DNA from: Phytopythium helicoides
Taxonomy: Eukaryota > Oomycota > Peronosporomycetes > Pythiales > Pythiaceae
Length of the DNA: 64,000 nt
Assembly: GCA_024867545.1 (NCBI GenBank)
Contig: JANFNE010000002.1
Location: forward strand, 372,001-436,000
Direction: 5' to 3'
The notes beneath the pieces are model-generated. The model did not search any database, had not been told where the DNA came from, and saw only the letters and a list, made by a program, of their open reading frames with translations. A program made the position numbers and the translations under genes. Below, piece after piece: positions 45,001 through 54,925 of this stretch; the stretch's first letter is position 1; every line of letters starts with the position of its first letter.

Positions 45001-45523
45001 GATCCCGCCGCTTCAGGTCGTTCAGGTGCTCAGCCAGTCACGTGAGTTGCCAGTGTCGGTCGTCAAGCAGTACCTTGTCAACCAACTTGCAGCTGATGAG
45101 CAACGCATTGCCGAGGATGAGGACAAGATCAAGGCGTTCAAGAGTGACACGAAGCAGATGAAGGACGAGATCACTCAACTGAGTAGTCGAGCTGTTGTGT
45201 TCCAGGCGACAAAGTGCGACTTGTGCAACCACGACCTCGACCTCCCTGCTGTCCACTTCTTGTGTCAGCACAGTTTCCACCTCAACTGCATCTCGGAGAC
45301 GGAGCGCGAGTGCATGACGTGCTCGATGGATCATCGCCACATTCTCGGACTCAAGACGCAGCTGGAGCAGAAGGCTGGCAATCACGAGCAGTTTTTCAAC
45401 CAGCTCGAGACGGCAGCAGATGGGTTTAACACGGTGGCAGAGTACTTTGGTAAGGGGATTTTCAAGGGCAACGAAGTCGCAGACGATGGAGCGTTCGAGA
45501 CACGCTTCAGCGCCGAGTTCTGA
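42091..45523 (+). CDS. VPS11: VPS11 (HOPS/CORVET core subunit), complete
   Basis: Five exons join in phase: 42091-42162, 42246-42386, 42455-42571, 42642-42761 and 42833-45523, giving 1046 residues. It starts MAQWRRFAFFDKEVLKD, the conserved VPS11 N terminus. A beta-propeller region (~1-400) is followed by clathrin-type helical repeats (including YLKIQLDRISY) and a C-terminal RING-H2 (CDLCNHDL...HSFHLNCISE...CMTC, ~944-985). VPS11 joins VPS18, VPS16 and VPS33 in CORVET and HOPS, which tether endosomes and vacuoles before fusion. Two truncated copies of exon 5 follow downstream. This is the only copy with a start codon, exons 1-4 and a promoter. Confidence 0.97.
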
Positions 45524-45661
45524 TCTGTCAATGCTGCTGAGGTGTCAGCGAGTAGTGAACGCGACTAGGAATGGCACAATGGATAAGTTGTGAAATGTGG
45601 TGTTTATCGAGATTACGTTGTTGTGTCTATGCATGCAACATACAAGCTCTTGCTCAAAATG

Positions 45662-46303
45662 TTAGTTTGTGTCGAGCGCCGCTATCTTGTCGCCGATGCA
45701 CTTGGTGTAGAACCGGTCAAACGTCTGCACGAGCACAGGGAAATACATAATGATGTCGACACGCGCGGCTTGGCGAATGATTTCCAGTGACTCAGCAAAT
45801 TTATGCTGAAGCGAAGTACTATCCTCATCGTCAATAGATTCGGTGAAAAGCCACGCGTCACCATAGCGACTGTAAGCGATTCGCATGAATCTTTCCTCTA
45901 GGCAAAAACAGACCATGTCCTCGGCTAACTTGAGGAACTCCTGGTCACTGATCGGAGGTGCTGGCCGACTGTACAACAGCTGATTAATGTATTGCAAAAC
46001 TTTCTGAACTCGCTGATTCATTGTGGCAACACGAACATCACTTCCACAGTATGAGAGAGTGTGGAACGATGAGTGTACCGCGCTAATGTCGCTCTCCATT
46101 GTTATTATTCCGTCGTGAATAGTATCTAATCCAGCTTCAAAGGTTAGAAAAGATTGGAGCTCACTGAAGTGGCCGACTGTGAACCATGGTTCTATAACTC
46201 TGGTGGTATTGTTGGTACTCTTTTCTATTGCAGCGACGAGCCCAAGCTGTAGCATGAGTAGACAGCAGCACCACTTTGAAGACTCGGAAGCTGACCCTGG
46301 CAT
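45662..46303 (-). CDS. S1: secreted protein of the S/M array, 213 aa
   Basis: The first in-frame ATG is at 46303 (the frame stays open upstream without ATG). A signal-like leader (WCCCLLMLQLGLVAA) is followed by a soluble domain of ~185 residues. Family hallmarks: EPWFTVGHFSELQSF near the N terminus, a CxC (CFC), SRYGDAWLF, and the C terminus FDRFYTKCIGDKIAALDTN. Four Cys in the mature part could form two disulfides. No membrane helix follows. I recognise no published domain. Its 3' end lies ~140 bp from the VPS11 stop (convergent), and its start is 218 bp from M1. Confidence 0.75.
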   Translation of the reverse strand: MPGSASESSKWCCCLLMLQLGLVAAIEKSTNNTTRVIEPWFTVGHFSELQSFLTFEAGLDTIHDGIITMESDISAVHSSFHTLSYCGSDVRVATMNQRVQKVLQYINQLLYSRPAPPISDQEFLKLAEDMVCFCLEERFMRIAYSRYGDAWLFTESIDDEDSTSLQHKFAESLEIIRQAARVDIIMYFPVLVQTFDRFYTKCIGDKIAALDTN

Positions 46304-46521
46304 CGCTCGGAGTTGACAAGTTTCGAAATACCTAGCATCAAATGTGGTGGATGACAAAATGTATTTGTGTATCACAAGAATTGAGGCCGCAACGTTGCAT
46401 AAGAAAGAGAGGATATAATAAGACAAGAGGGAATTGATGCACCATGATCTGGAACCAAGTTACCACATCCAAATTTCCTGACTGCATTGTAGCATTTATT
46501 TGCACAAGTCAACGTTTCGAG
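46304..46521. promoter_or_regulatory. Bidirectional promoter S1/M1
   Basis: 218 bp between divergent start codons. On the minus strand, TCATCCACCACATTTG (about 46354-46340) matches the oomycete initiator TCAYTYY plus a CATTT flanking element. A TATAATA sequence lies near 46412 on the plus-strand side. Confidence 0.5.
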
Positions 46522-47568
46522 ATGAACTGTTCGAAAGTGATGCTACTCATTACTTGCCTAATATTTCGGCTCCAGCCTGTGCTGGGATTCGACGTAACTC
46601 GAACAGGACAACTGTGTCAAACGCAAGTCAACTCCGCATCCTATACACCGGCTTGGTTTCTTGGTCCAAGAATTCTTCAAGATTACGGCCTCATCCTTCA
46701 ATCCATTGACCCAAAGACGAATGCAGAAGTGGATGCTGAAATGCTAGATCAATCGTGGTGCTGGAGTGCGCTCGTTGCTACAAATACCCCTAGGAATGCT
46801 ACCAAGACTATTGCAGAATCGCTGAAGACCCTCCACGACTGCGCGTGCGCAAATATTCGACCTTGGATCACCAGCGTGGTTGTTGCTGTATACAAATGTG
46901 ATCTTCCTGCTGGGCCTCAACTTGCCTTTTTATCGAAACTAAAAAGCAAAGCAAAACGTTACAGCCAATTAATTCGCTTGCATTTGGCTGTATTTCGCGA
47001 TATGCAAGCTACAAAGATCTTCGACGAGCTTATGACATTGTGCTTCTACGATTACATCGATGAGCAAATTCTCAACATTTTGCAAGCTACTGGAAGTCTG
47101 GGTAAAAGTGAAGAAGAAGAGGAGGGGGAAAAGGAGAGAACTATGCAAACAACGAAGCCACAAGAAACGTCTAATCAGCCGACAACATTCCCGTCCGCAA
47201 CTGTTCCTAAACCCTCAAAACCAGTGAAGACATCGATGCCTGCAAGTACACCGGCAAGCTCTGCGATTATTACAAACGAGCCAGTACTGCCAATCTCATC
47301 AGCTCCACCAGCACCAAGTGATAAAACGGAACAAGCAACGTCAACAGCACCTGATCCAGGAATGCCAGAACGCAACGAAGATTACTCTGCTGTTGCACAA
47401 CAAATCGCAACATTGGCGACAGCCGTCATTGTGCTTATCGGGCTATTGTTTGTACTTGCTGCAGGTATCGTCGCCTGGATTTGGCGGCGGAACCGTATCC
47501 GATCGAGCGAATATCAGCCACTTGTTACAGTTGCACCGAGCATGGACATTTTTGACTCAAACGAGTAG
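46522..47568 (+). CDS. M1: type I membrane protein, elicitin-like ectodomain, tail type A, 348 aa
   Basis: ATG 46522 begins a signal peptide (MLLITCLIFRLQPVLG). The ectodomain (~25-190) has six Cys: QLC, SWCWS, DCAC, YKCDLP and TLC. The span LHDCACANIRPWI...YKCDLPAGPQ resembles the Cys3-Cys5 part of elicitins, oomycete sterol-binding secreted proteins. A Pro/Thr/Ser stalk (~200-290), likely O-glycosylated, leads to one helix (VIVLIGLLFVLAAGIVAWIW) and a 27-residue tail containing SSEYQPLV, a YxxPhi sorting-type motif. Partner of S1. Function unknown; a surface receptor or lipid-binding protein is possible. Confidence 0.78.
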   Translation: MNCSKVMLLITCLIFRLQPVLGFDVTRTGQLCQTQVNSASYTPAWFLGPRILQDYGLILQSIDPKTNAEVDAEMLDQSWCWSALVATNTPRNATKTIAESLKTLHDCACANIRPWITSVVVAVYKCDLPAGPQLAFLSKLKSKAKRYSQLIRLHLAVFRDMQATKIFDELMTLCFYDYIDEQILNILQATGSLGKSEEEEEGEKERTMQTTKPQETSNQPTTFPSATVPKPSKPVKTSMPASTPASSAIITNEPVLPISSAPPAPSDKTEQATSTAPDPGMPERNEDYSAVAQQIATLATAVIVLIGLLFVLAAGIVAWIWRRNRIRSSEYQPLVTVAPSMDIFDSNE

Positions 47569-47767
47569 TCTAGTTTGGTGTGAATAGAACTAAGATTTGA
47601 ATAGACAAATCTGCATGAGCTCACTGCCGTTCAAGCTCACGAGATGTTGTGCCTTCACTACAGGACAGTCTGTGTAAACTTGCAAGTGACTCAAAGTTCA
47701 TCAAGTAAGCATATATTAATAAAGCTCCCCCAATTACCAAACTTGGTCTTGAACGATTCCTACCAGA

Positions 47768-48406
47768 CTAAAGATTCATTAGCAAGCCAATCTTTTCCTC
47801 GACGCAGTCCTGGTAAAATTGGTCGAAATATGCGAGTAGATAGTGGTGGGTCATCATCCAGTAAAATCGCGTGTTTTGATAGGCAATTTCGAAGGCTCGA
47901 AGGATGGAAACGTCGATTGCTGTCATGTTTTTGTCTGCAAAGTCGACACTGAATAACCAAGCATCGCCATTTCTATCCATCGCTGACATCGCAAATGAGA
48001 ACCCAACAAAGTCACATACTACGTTTTCGGCGTGCTTGAGTAGGAAGTCATAGCCATATTCCCTTTGAATGTCATTCCTGTAAGCCAAGCTTTCCTGGAC
48101 TTTGCTCAACATCATCTGCACCCCTTCTTGTCTGTATGTGCCTGCAATGTACCGCAGCAGATCTCGAAATGATTGGTCAAAATCCGGTATAGATGAATCA
48201 ACTGGGTCACTCGAAATGTTCATCTCCATGATCTGGTATGACCGAATGGGATAATAAACGTCAACAATAAAGAACGAGCGGTGGTGGATTTTGGTAATCG
48301 TCGCGACATTGTTCGTGCTAGGTGGCAGGAAGAATGACGCATGAACAAGAGCTCCTATTCCAAGCAGTGACAGCCAACTGAGTCCTCGAAAAAAGTGCGG
48401 CATCAT
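47768..48406 (-). CDS. S2: divergent secreted protein of the S/M array, 212 aa
   Basis: Start at Met 48406 (MMPHFFRGLSWLSLLGIGAL), a signal peptide. The mature part keeps the family layout (DRNGDAWLFSVD, YFDQFYQDC near the C terminus) but is the most divergent member. The CxC motif is reduced to a single Cys (VVCDF) and only two Cys remain. Its partner M2 is likewise reduced to four Cys. Ends 199 bp downstream of M1's stop (convergent). Confidence 0.7.
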   Translation of the reverse strand: MMPHFFRGLSWLSLLGIGALVHASFFLPPSTNNVATITKIHHRSFFIVDVYYPIRSYQIMEMNISSDPVDSSIPDFDQSFRDLLRYIAGTYRQEGVQMMLSKVQESLAYRNDIQREYGYDFLLKHAENVVCDFVGFSFAMSAMDRNGDAWLFSVDFADKNMTAIDVSILRAFEIAYQNTRFYWMMTHHYLLAYFDQFYQDCVEEKIGLLMNL

Positions 48407-48667
48407 AGAAAGAGGGAGAGCTTCAGAAAGAATGAGTGACAACGGTAGAATGAGAGGCGGTGGTTCTGCTGACACTCCGCCCAATTCTTGATTCTTCTTG
48501 ATAGCCACCTAATTTAGAGAAGCGAAAGGTATCTTGCTGGAAATACCAACTCTATAAAAACACACGTCATCAGATTCGTTTGTTTATTCCCCCGTGCATT
48601 CTTCATCAGTCGAGACAAACATATATTTTTTTATATCGTGGCCCTCAGACCTTGCACGTTGCCCAGA

Positions 48668-49786
48668 ATGCGACTCGCTGCAAGTGTTGATATCAGGCAT
48701 TCGCTTGCCATTGCTGCAGCTCTAGCAACATGTCTAGTTGGCTCTTCAGGGTTTCAGCTGCTTCGTGAAGGACGGTATTGCCGAGTACTTGTAAGCTCAT
48801 CTGTGTATTATCCCGACAATGTTGTTATGGATTACACACAAATGCTACAATCCATCACAAATGACGAGAACGCTACCACTAGCCCTACGTGTTCCAGATT
48901 CCGCTCCATTCTAACAACAAGACTTCTGGAGGTATACAAGTGTGACCTTCCGTCTACAGATCAAATCAATTTGATGCGGCTCATCATGGACAAAGCATAT
49001 CGCTACAATCGATTCGTTCGCTTTGAGCTTGCTTTCATCGAAGGAGCTCAAGCTGTAGAGGCATACGATGGGCTTGTAGCCACATGTGTGGAGGCATTTC
49101 TGACCGACGAGACCATGATCGCAGCCATGGATAAACGTGTTGCAACGACAACTCAACCACCAACCCCACGTAATACCCATCGATCAATACCAACTACAGC
49201 GTTTACCGCGGATTTTTCAATGATGCCAAACGAATTCCCGACAACACCACCAACAAATTCAACCAAGATTACGCGCCGGCCCACGAAAAGACGAAGTCGA
49301 AGGAAGACATCTCCACCAACACCACCTCCACTAAAGCCAATTGATCCACCAGAAGCTGCAAATATGTCAGAATCAATATCTACCGAGGAGGTGCCAACAG
49401 ATACGACTCAATCTCCAGCTCCAAGTCCAACAAACGGATTTCCTACTCCATATACCCACATGCCACCTCCAACGACCAAGAAACCAACCGCCACTCCTGT
49501 ACCAACTTCTGATCCGATTTCCCACACCAAAGATCAAGGATTGACGACAACCGGATCAAGTGACACGTCCCAAGGTATTAGCGATCGACTCGCAAACGAG
49601 TTCAGCGAAATGAGCCGGCAGCTCTCGGCGATGTCGGGAGCCTTAATGCTCATTCTTGGGCTACTGATCTTCATCGCAGTAATTGGTTTTGGCGCTTTGG
49701 TGTGGCGATGCTGGCGCGCGCGAAGCCGGCCAAGCGACTACCAGCCGCTGTTTCCAGTGTATCCGTCGCTGGGAAGTCCCGACTAG
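48668..49786 (+). CDS. M2: type I membrane protein of the array, tail type B, 372 aa
   Basis: ATG 48668 (MRLAASVDIRHSLAIAAALA) gives a signal peptide; the frame is open upstream without ATG. The ectodomain is shorter than in other M proteins and has four Cys (RYC, PTC, YKCDLP, ATC); the SWC segment and one Cys of DCAC are missing. A long Pro/Thr stalk precedes the helix (ALMLILGLLIFIAVIGFGAL) and the tail RPSDYQPLFPVYPSLGSPD. From TPVPTSDP onward it is almost identical to M3 and M5. A TATAAAAAC box lies near 48551. Confidence 0.78.
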   Translation: MRLAASVDIRHSLAIAAALATCLVGSSGFQLLREGRYCRVLVSSSVYYPDNVVMDYTQMLQSITNDENATTSPTCSRFRSILTTRLLEVYKCDLPSTDQINLMRLIMDKAYRYNRFVRFELAFIEGAQAVEAYDGLVATCVEAFLTDETMIAAMDKRVATTTQPPTPRNTHRSIPTTAFTADFSMMPNEFPTTPPTNSTKITRRPTKRRSRRKTSPPTPPPLKPIDPPEAANMSESISTEEVPTDTTQSPAPSPTNGFPTPYTHMPPPTTKKPTATPVPTSDPISHTKDQGLTTTGSSDTSQGISDRLANEFSEMSRQLSAMSGALMLILGLLIFIAVIGFGALVWRCWRARSRPSDYQPLFPVYPSLGSPD

Positions 49787-50096
49787 AATAGCTCCCTTCC
49801 TGCATAGCTTTGCTGCACTTTCGTTCTACTCTCGGTCGGTTCGTCATTCCGCTTGGATCGATTCGTCAATTCATTTTCTGCATGGGGTGTCCTCTGCAGC
49901 AACCTAATTCATAAACAAAGCTCCTTCCATTATCATAGCATTGCATTGGCTGGTTGCTTTCAATCCAACCACAACATCAAAGCCATCGCCTCGCTGTCAG
50001 GCCCATGCAATGGACTCGCCGCCAAGCACTGCACAATGTAACCAGCGTACTGTATGTTGAAGTTGACTGCAATCCAAGCGGCGCCTTCCCGCCGCT
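49787..50096 (+). repeat. Conserved 3' flank of type-B M genes (copy 1)
   Basis: About 310 bp repeated nearly unchanged at 54926-55242 and 62470-62779. It probably holds the M gene 3' UTR and ends at the duplication joint (TTCCCGCCGC). No gene is seen. Confidence 0.85.
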
Positions 50097-52727
50097 GGTC
50101 TCAAGAACGGCGCGGTGATTTTGTTCCGCAGCGACCTTAAGCGCCGCTCGTCAGACCGCCCGCCGCACCTGCTGCAACCTGCTGGCCAATTCCCCGTTAC
50201 AGCGCTTGCTTTTACGAGCAAACCCATCAACGCATCTGTCTCGTACGTGTTTGTGTATGCATCGACGCGGCGCGGATTGACGTGCTATCATTGCACACAT
50301 GACGACCCTGCGGTCACAAAGGCTGCCGGAGGAGCGTCTGGTATGCCTCCTCGCGCGGTTGTTCTTGATGAGCGTGGTGTCGACGCAAACTGCGCCTGTG
50401 TCAACGATGAGGGAGAGCTTGCTGTCGGCCAGACTGACGCCGTATACTTCTACAACACGGAGGACCGCTCCGTCTGCTTTGGCTTCGAGGGCGAGAAGAA
50501 GTACCTGAGCTTTTTCAAGCACTATCTGCTCGTTGCGCACGTTGACCCTCGTGGACGCCACCAAGTGAACGTGTATGATCTTCAGAACAAGTTCATCGCA
50601 TTCAATTGGACGCTTACCAGCGTCGGTGGGGGTGGAAAGGGCCCGATTGGTGGAGCGCGTCGACCTCCGCTCCCTCAGGGCAGTTCTCGCGGCGCTGCTG
50701 CTCCTGGCGCGCGCTTTGGTTTGGACGACATGGAAGAAATTCGCCATGTTGTGTCTGAATTCGGCGCAATCTTTGTGGTTTCGTCAGTTGGCCATGTGTA
50801 TCGCCTCAGCGAAAAAGACACGACATCGAAGCTCGAGATTCTTTTCCGCAAGAACCTGTACTCGATTGCGATCTCGCTCGCCTTCAGCTCCAACTATGAC
50901 ATCAACAGTATCATGGACATTTTCCGCATGTATGGCGACCATCTATACCAGAAGGGAGACTACGATGGCTCCCTGCGCCAGTATGTCCGCACGATCGGCC
51001 ATGTTGAGCCGTCGTACGTGATTCGGCGCTTCCTCGATGCTCAGCGCATCCACAATCTGACGGCGTATCTTGAAGCTCTGCACGAGAAGGCTTTTGCCAA
51101 CGCAGAACACACTACGCTACTGCTCAACTGCTACACCAAGCTCAAGGATGTCAAGAAGCTCGACAAGTTTATCCAGCTCGACGAAGTCGACCCCAGCAAG
51201 AAGGCGCGTACCGACCGCTCGACTAGCATGGCGGCATCAAATCCTCAAGATGACTCTAAGAAGGCGCGCGACTCGTTGCAACTGCAGCAGCAACACTTGA
51301 ACTTCGATGTGGAAACGGCGATTAGTGTGCTGTGGGAAAACTACCCGAAGCACGCTCTGACGTTGGCGAGGAAGCATGAAGAGCATAGCTGGTACCTCAA
51401 GATTCAGTTGGATCGTATCAGCTATGTCGAGTCGGAAGACTCTGTGGCGCTGTCTGACAAGGAGAAGGAGCGCGTCGCGGATGCGCTAGAGTACATCAAG
51501 CACCTGAGCTTCTCGGAAGCAGACTCGAACCTTCGCAAGTACGGTCGCACGCTTGTGACCCATTTGCCTGGACCGACCACAGAGCTACTCAAGCAGCTGT
51601 GCACTGGAAAGTTTGTTCCTGACAACCCGGGCCTCAAGTCGGATCCTGGAGACTTTTTGCATCTGTTCGTGTCCCACCGAGCCCAGCTGAAGGAGTTCTT
51701 GCAGTACATTGTCGAAGTCGAGACAGTTACCAACACATCGATTGGCAACACTTTGCTCGAGATGGTGTTGAGCGATGACGACGCTGAAGAAGTGAGCTTT
51801 GATGGGGAAGAGGGGGGATCTGACGAGAAACCTGCAAAGCAGCCAAGGACGCTGGAAGAAAAGGAAGATGCGGTGCTTCAGATTCTCGACAACCCGCGTG
51901 TCAAGTATGACGCCGACCACGCACTCATCCACTTGCAAATGCACGGAATGAAGACGGGCAAGCGATACCTGTACAACAAGTTACATATGTACCACATGCT
52001 GGTGCAGTTCCACATTGAAGAGAATGACGACGAGAGCGTCTTGGACGAGGTTCGAAAGCACGGTGAGAAAGATCCGAATCTGTGGTCGCTCGCTCTGAAG
52101 TACTTCGCTGAGCGTGGACCTCGTCCGAAGGGAAGCGCTGCGTCTTCCGGCGAAGACTGGAGGGAGCTGAAGCAGCTCCTCGCGCTCATGGATGCGACAC
52201 CAGTGATCCCGCCGCTTCAGGTCGTTCAGGTGCTCAGCCAGTCACGTGAGTTGCCAGTGTCGGTCGTCAAGCAGTACCTTGTCAACCAACTTGCAGCTGA
52301 TGAGCAACGCATTGCCGAGGATGAGGACAAGATCAAGGCGTTCAAGAGTGACACGAAGCAGATGAAGGACGAGATCACTCAACTGAGTAGTCGAGCTGTT
52401 GTGTTCCAGGCGACAAAGTGCGACTTGTGCAACCACGACCTCGACCTCCCTGCTGTCCACTTCTTGTGTCAGCACAGTTTCCACCTCAACTGCATCTCGG
52501 AGACGGAGCGTGAGTGCATGACGTGCTCGATGGATCATCGCCACATTCTCGGACTCAAGACGCAGCTGGAGCAGAAGGCTGGCAACCACGAGCAGTTTTT
52601 CAACCAGCTCGAGACGGCAGCAGATGGGTTTAACACGGTGGCAGAGTACTTTGGTAAGGGGATTTTCAAGGGCAACGAAGTCGCAGACGATGGAGCGTTC
52701 GAGACACGCTTCAGCGCCGAGTTCTGA
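50097..52727 (+). pseudogene. VPS11 truncated copy 1
   Basis: Corresponds to VPS11 residues ~171-1046, fused at its 5' end to the array flank. Exons 1-4 and the start codon are missing; the open frame can only begin at GTG or an internal ATG. The 870-codon frame is otherwise intact and differs from the parent by only about two residues (Ala to Pro in the VADNPG segment, Lys to Thr in MKKGKR). RING-H2 and helical repeats are kept. It might give an N-terminally shortened product if transcribed, but the likely status is an unexpressed fragment kept similar by recent duplication or conversion. Confidence 0.9.
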
Positions 52728-52865
52728 TCTGTCAATGCTGCTGAGGTGTCAGCGAGTAGTGAACGCGACTAGGAATGGCACAATGGATAAGTTGTGAAAT
52801 GTGGTGTTTATCGAGATTACGTTGTTGTGTCTATGCATGCAACATACAAGCTCTTGCTCAAAATG

Positions 52866-53498
52866 CTAGCTTGTGTTGAGCGCCGCTATCTTGTCGCCGA
52901 TGCACTTGGTGTAGAACCGGTCAAACGTCTGCACGAGCTTGGGTAAGTACATAACGTAGTATAAACGCGCAGCCTGACGAGCTACTTCGAATGACTCAAC
53001 GATTTTATGCTGGAGCGACATGTCATCATCGTCGTCGATTGAGTCACTAAATAGCCATTCGCCACCGTAGCGATCATTTACAGTTCGAGCAAATGTTGTT
53101 TCAAGGCATACGCAGACCAAGGTTTCTGATAGTGCGAAGAGTTCTTGGTCGCTAAAAGGTGGTGGCACTAGTTGACTACCGCTGACGTACGGGTATGATT
53201 CTCTGTATCGGTCAACTTGCTGAGCTCTGAATTTCACAGAGGTGTAACCTCGGAGACCATTCACACAGCTCGTTAGAGGAGAAAATGATGAGTACACCGA
53301 TCGGACCTCGTTTCTGGTTGTTGCGTTGCCGTTGCGAATTCTTTCGACCCCGTCCTCCAAAGAGGTAAAGTAGGCAATCTGATCGATCCCCCCAACAAAA
53401 AACCATGGTTCATCAATACTCGTATCAGTTTCACTGCTTCCAGTCGATGCGACCCTGGAGAATTGAATCGCTCCAATGACAAGGTATCTTAGCCTCAT
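52866..53498 (-). CDS. S3: secreted protein of the S/M array, 210 aa
   Basis: Start Met 53498 (MRLRYLVIGAIQFSRVASTG), a short signal peptide. Family hallmarks: EPWFFVGGIDQIAYF, LTSC, LVCVCLETTFA, NDRYGGEWLFSDSIDDD and the shared C terminus FDRFYTKCIGDKIAAL. Four Cys in the mature part. The last ~50 codons are nearly the same as in S1 and S4, while the N-terminal half differs strongly. Start-to-start distance to M3 is 251 bp. Confidence 0.75.
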   Translation of the reverse strand: MRLRYLVIGAIQFSRVASTGSSETDTSIDEPWFFVGGIDQIAYFTSLEDGVERIRNGNATTRNEVRSVYSSFSPLTSCVNGLRGYTSVKFRAQQVDRYRESYPYVSGSQLVPPPFSDQELFALSETLVCVCLETTFARTVNDRYGGEWLFSDSIDDDDDMSLQHKIVESFEVARQAARLYYVMYLPKLVQTFDRFYTKCIGDKIAALNTS

Positions 53499-53749
53499 GA
53501 CAGATATGCTTGTACTCGGAGTTGCAAGTATCGGCACAGTATCTCGTGAAAGTTGTCGACCTCAATCTCGGAATGAATAAGTAACATAGCAGGTGGCGAA
53601 GGGGACGAAGAATCCAATCTATTTGTATAAGCAAAGGTCGGGAGTGAGAACCTCAGGAACGCGCTGGACTCGAACTATTTAAAGGAGGGATCAGCATCCA
53701 CACACCAGTCGCGAAGCCTTTCATTCGCACTTTCGACCAGCAATCCGGA
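53499..53749. promoter_or_regulatory. Bidirectional promoter S3/M3
   Basis: 251 bp between divergent starts. On the plus strand TATTTAAA (about 53676) and TCATTCGCACTTTCG (53721-53735), an oomycete initiator-like element, lie just upstream of M3. Confidence 0.5.
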
Positions 53750-54925
53750 ATGATCTCATGGCATCGAGCACTTCTATTCATCTGGATCACCGTAATTCTC
53801 ATCTCACTATCAGTGTCGGGATTTCAGGTAACTCGTAAAGGGCGACTTTGCGAAACGCATGTATACTCATCGACATTTGAGTTATCCGAGACCATCGATC
53901 AAAACTTTCTCCATGGTTATGATCTCGTGCTTCGCCTCGCCGACACTAAGCTTAAGGGGGAGGTGAGCATCAGCGATCTCGACAGATCCTGGTGTTGGAG
54001 TGTTTTAGGCACCACACTTTCCCCAAAGATTGCGATGAAGCCCCTTCACGATTGTGCTTGCGCGAACTTCCGTCCATGGATTATGAAGAAAGTAGTTGAC
54101 ACATATAATTGTGATCTTCCTGCTGGACCTCAGCTCGCTTTTCTCAAAAAGCTCAAACGCAAAGCCAAGCGCTACACTCAATTTATTCGCTTCCAGCTAT
54201 CCCTCTTCCGTGATACACGAGCTGTCAAGGCGTTCGATGACCTCATGACGTCATGTTTTTACGATTACATCGACGAGCAAATCCTTGGTGTTTCTTCAGA
54301 CTCAGCGACAAATGAGATCCATCGAGCACTTCCCACTCCAGCAACTTCCACCAATGTCCCAGCAACTCCAAACACAGCCCCGAAGGTGACAGCGAACACA
54401 CCTCAGCAAACGCAACGCCCCTCCAAGCCCCCACGTCGAAGAAAGACACCCCCACCGACGTTACCGTCTGAAGAATCCACTGATGGCTCTAAATTTGCAA
54501 GCATGACTACATTTGAATCAAACGAGAACATCCAACAAACTTCGGCTGCAACCACGGTGCCACCTCGTAGTGATCGACCAGCTACAATAAAGCCGAAAGA
54601 ACAGCCATTGCCAACAGAGAGACCAACCGCCACTCCTGTACCAACTTCTGATCCGAATTCCCACACCAAAGATCAAGGATTGACGACAACCGGATCAAGT
54701 GACACGTCCCAAGGTATTAGCGATCGACTCGCAAACGAGTTCAGCGAAATGAGCCGGCAGCTCTCGGCGATGTCGGGAGCCTTAATGCTCATTCTTGGGC
54801 TACTGATCTTCATCGCAGTAATTGGTGTTGGCGCTTTGGTGTGGCGAAGCTGGCGCGCACGAAGCCGGCCAAGCGACTACCAGCCGCTGTTTCCAGTGTA
54901 TCCGTCGCTGGGAAGTCCCGACTAG
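53750..54925 (+). CDS. M3: type I membrane protein, elicitin-like ectodomain, tail type B, 391 aa
   Basis: Begins with a signal peptide (LLFIWITVILISLSVSG). The six-Cys ectodomain has RLC, SWCWS, DCAC, YNCDLPAGPQ and TSC; the conserved TFELSE, GYDLVLRL and RYTQFIRFQL segments lie between. A Pro/Thr/Ser stalk (~185-340) precedes the helix (~343-365) and a 26-residue tail with PSDYQPLFPVY. From AVKAFDDLMTSCF onward it is nearly identical to M5, although the upstream ectodomains differ clearly. Partner of S3. Confidence 0.8.
   Translation: MISWHRALLFIWITVILISLSVSGFQVTRKGRLCETHVYSSTFELSETIDQNFLHGYDLVLRLADTKLKGEVSISDLDRSWCWSVLGTTLSPKIAMKPLHDCACANFRPWIMKKVVDTYNCDLPAGPQLAFLKKLKRKAKRYTQFIRFQLSLFRDTRAVKAFDDLMTSCFYDYIDEQILGVSSDSATNEIHRALPTPATSTNVPATPNTAPKVTANTPQQTQRPSKPPRRRKTPPPTLPSEESTDGSKFASMTTFESNENIQQTSAATTVPPRSDRPATIKPKEQPLPTERPTATPVPTSDPNSHTKDQGLTTTGSSDTSQGISDRLANEFSEMSRQLSAMSGALMLILGLLIFIAVIGVGALVWRSWRARSRPSDYQPLFPVYPSLGSPD

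Larger units (their letters stand above)
42893..50096 (+). repeat. Tandem duplication unit 1 (7.2 kb)
   Basis: Runs from GGTCTCAAGAACGG inside VPS11 exon 5 to TTCCCGCCGC at the unit end. Contains most of VPS11, S1/M1 and S2/M2. Unit 2 restarts at 50097 with the same bases; the VPS11 stop is displaced by exactly 7204 bp. Confidence 0.9.

Noticed and set aside
50115..52727. Reading the 870-codon VPS11 copies as functional genes with GTG starts
   Set aside because: Nuclear genes do not normally start at GTG, exons 1-4 are missing, and the 5' end is a duplication joint; kept as truncated copies.
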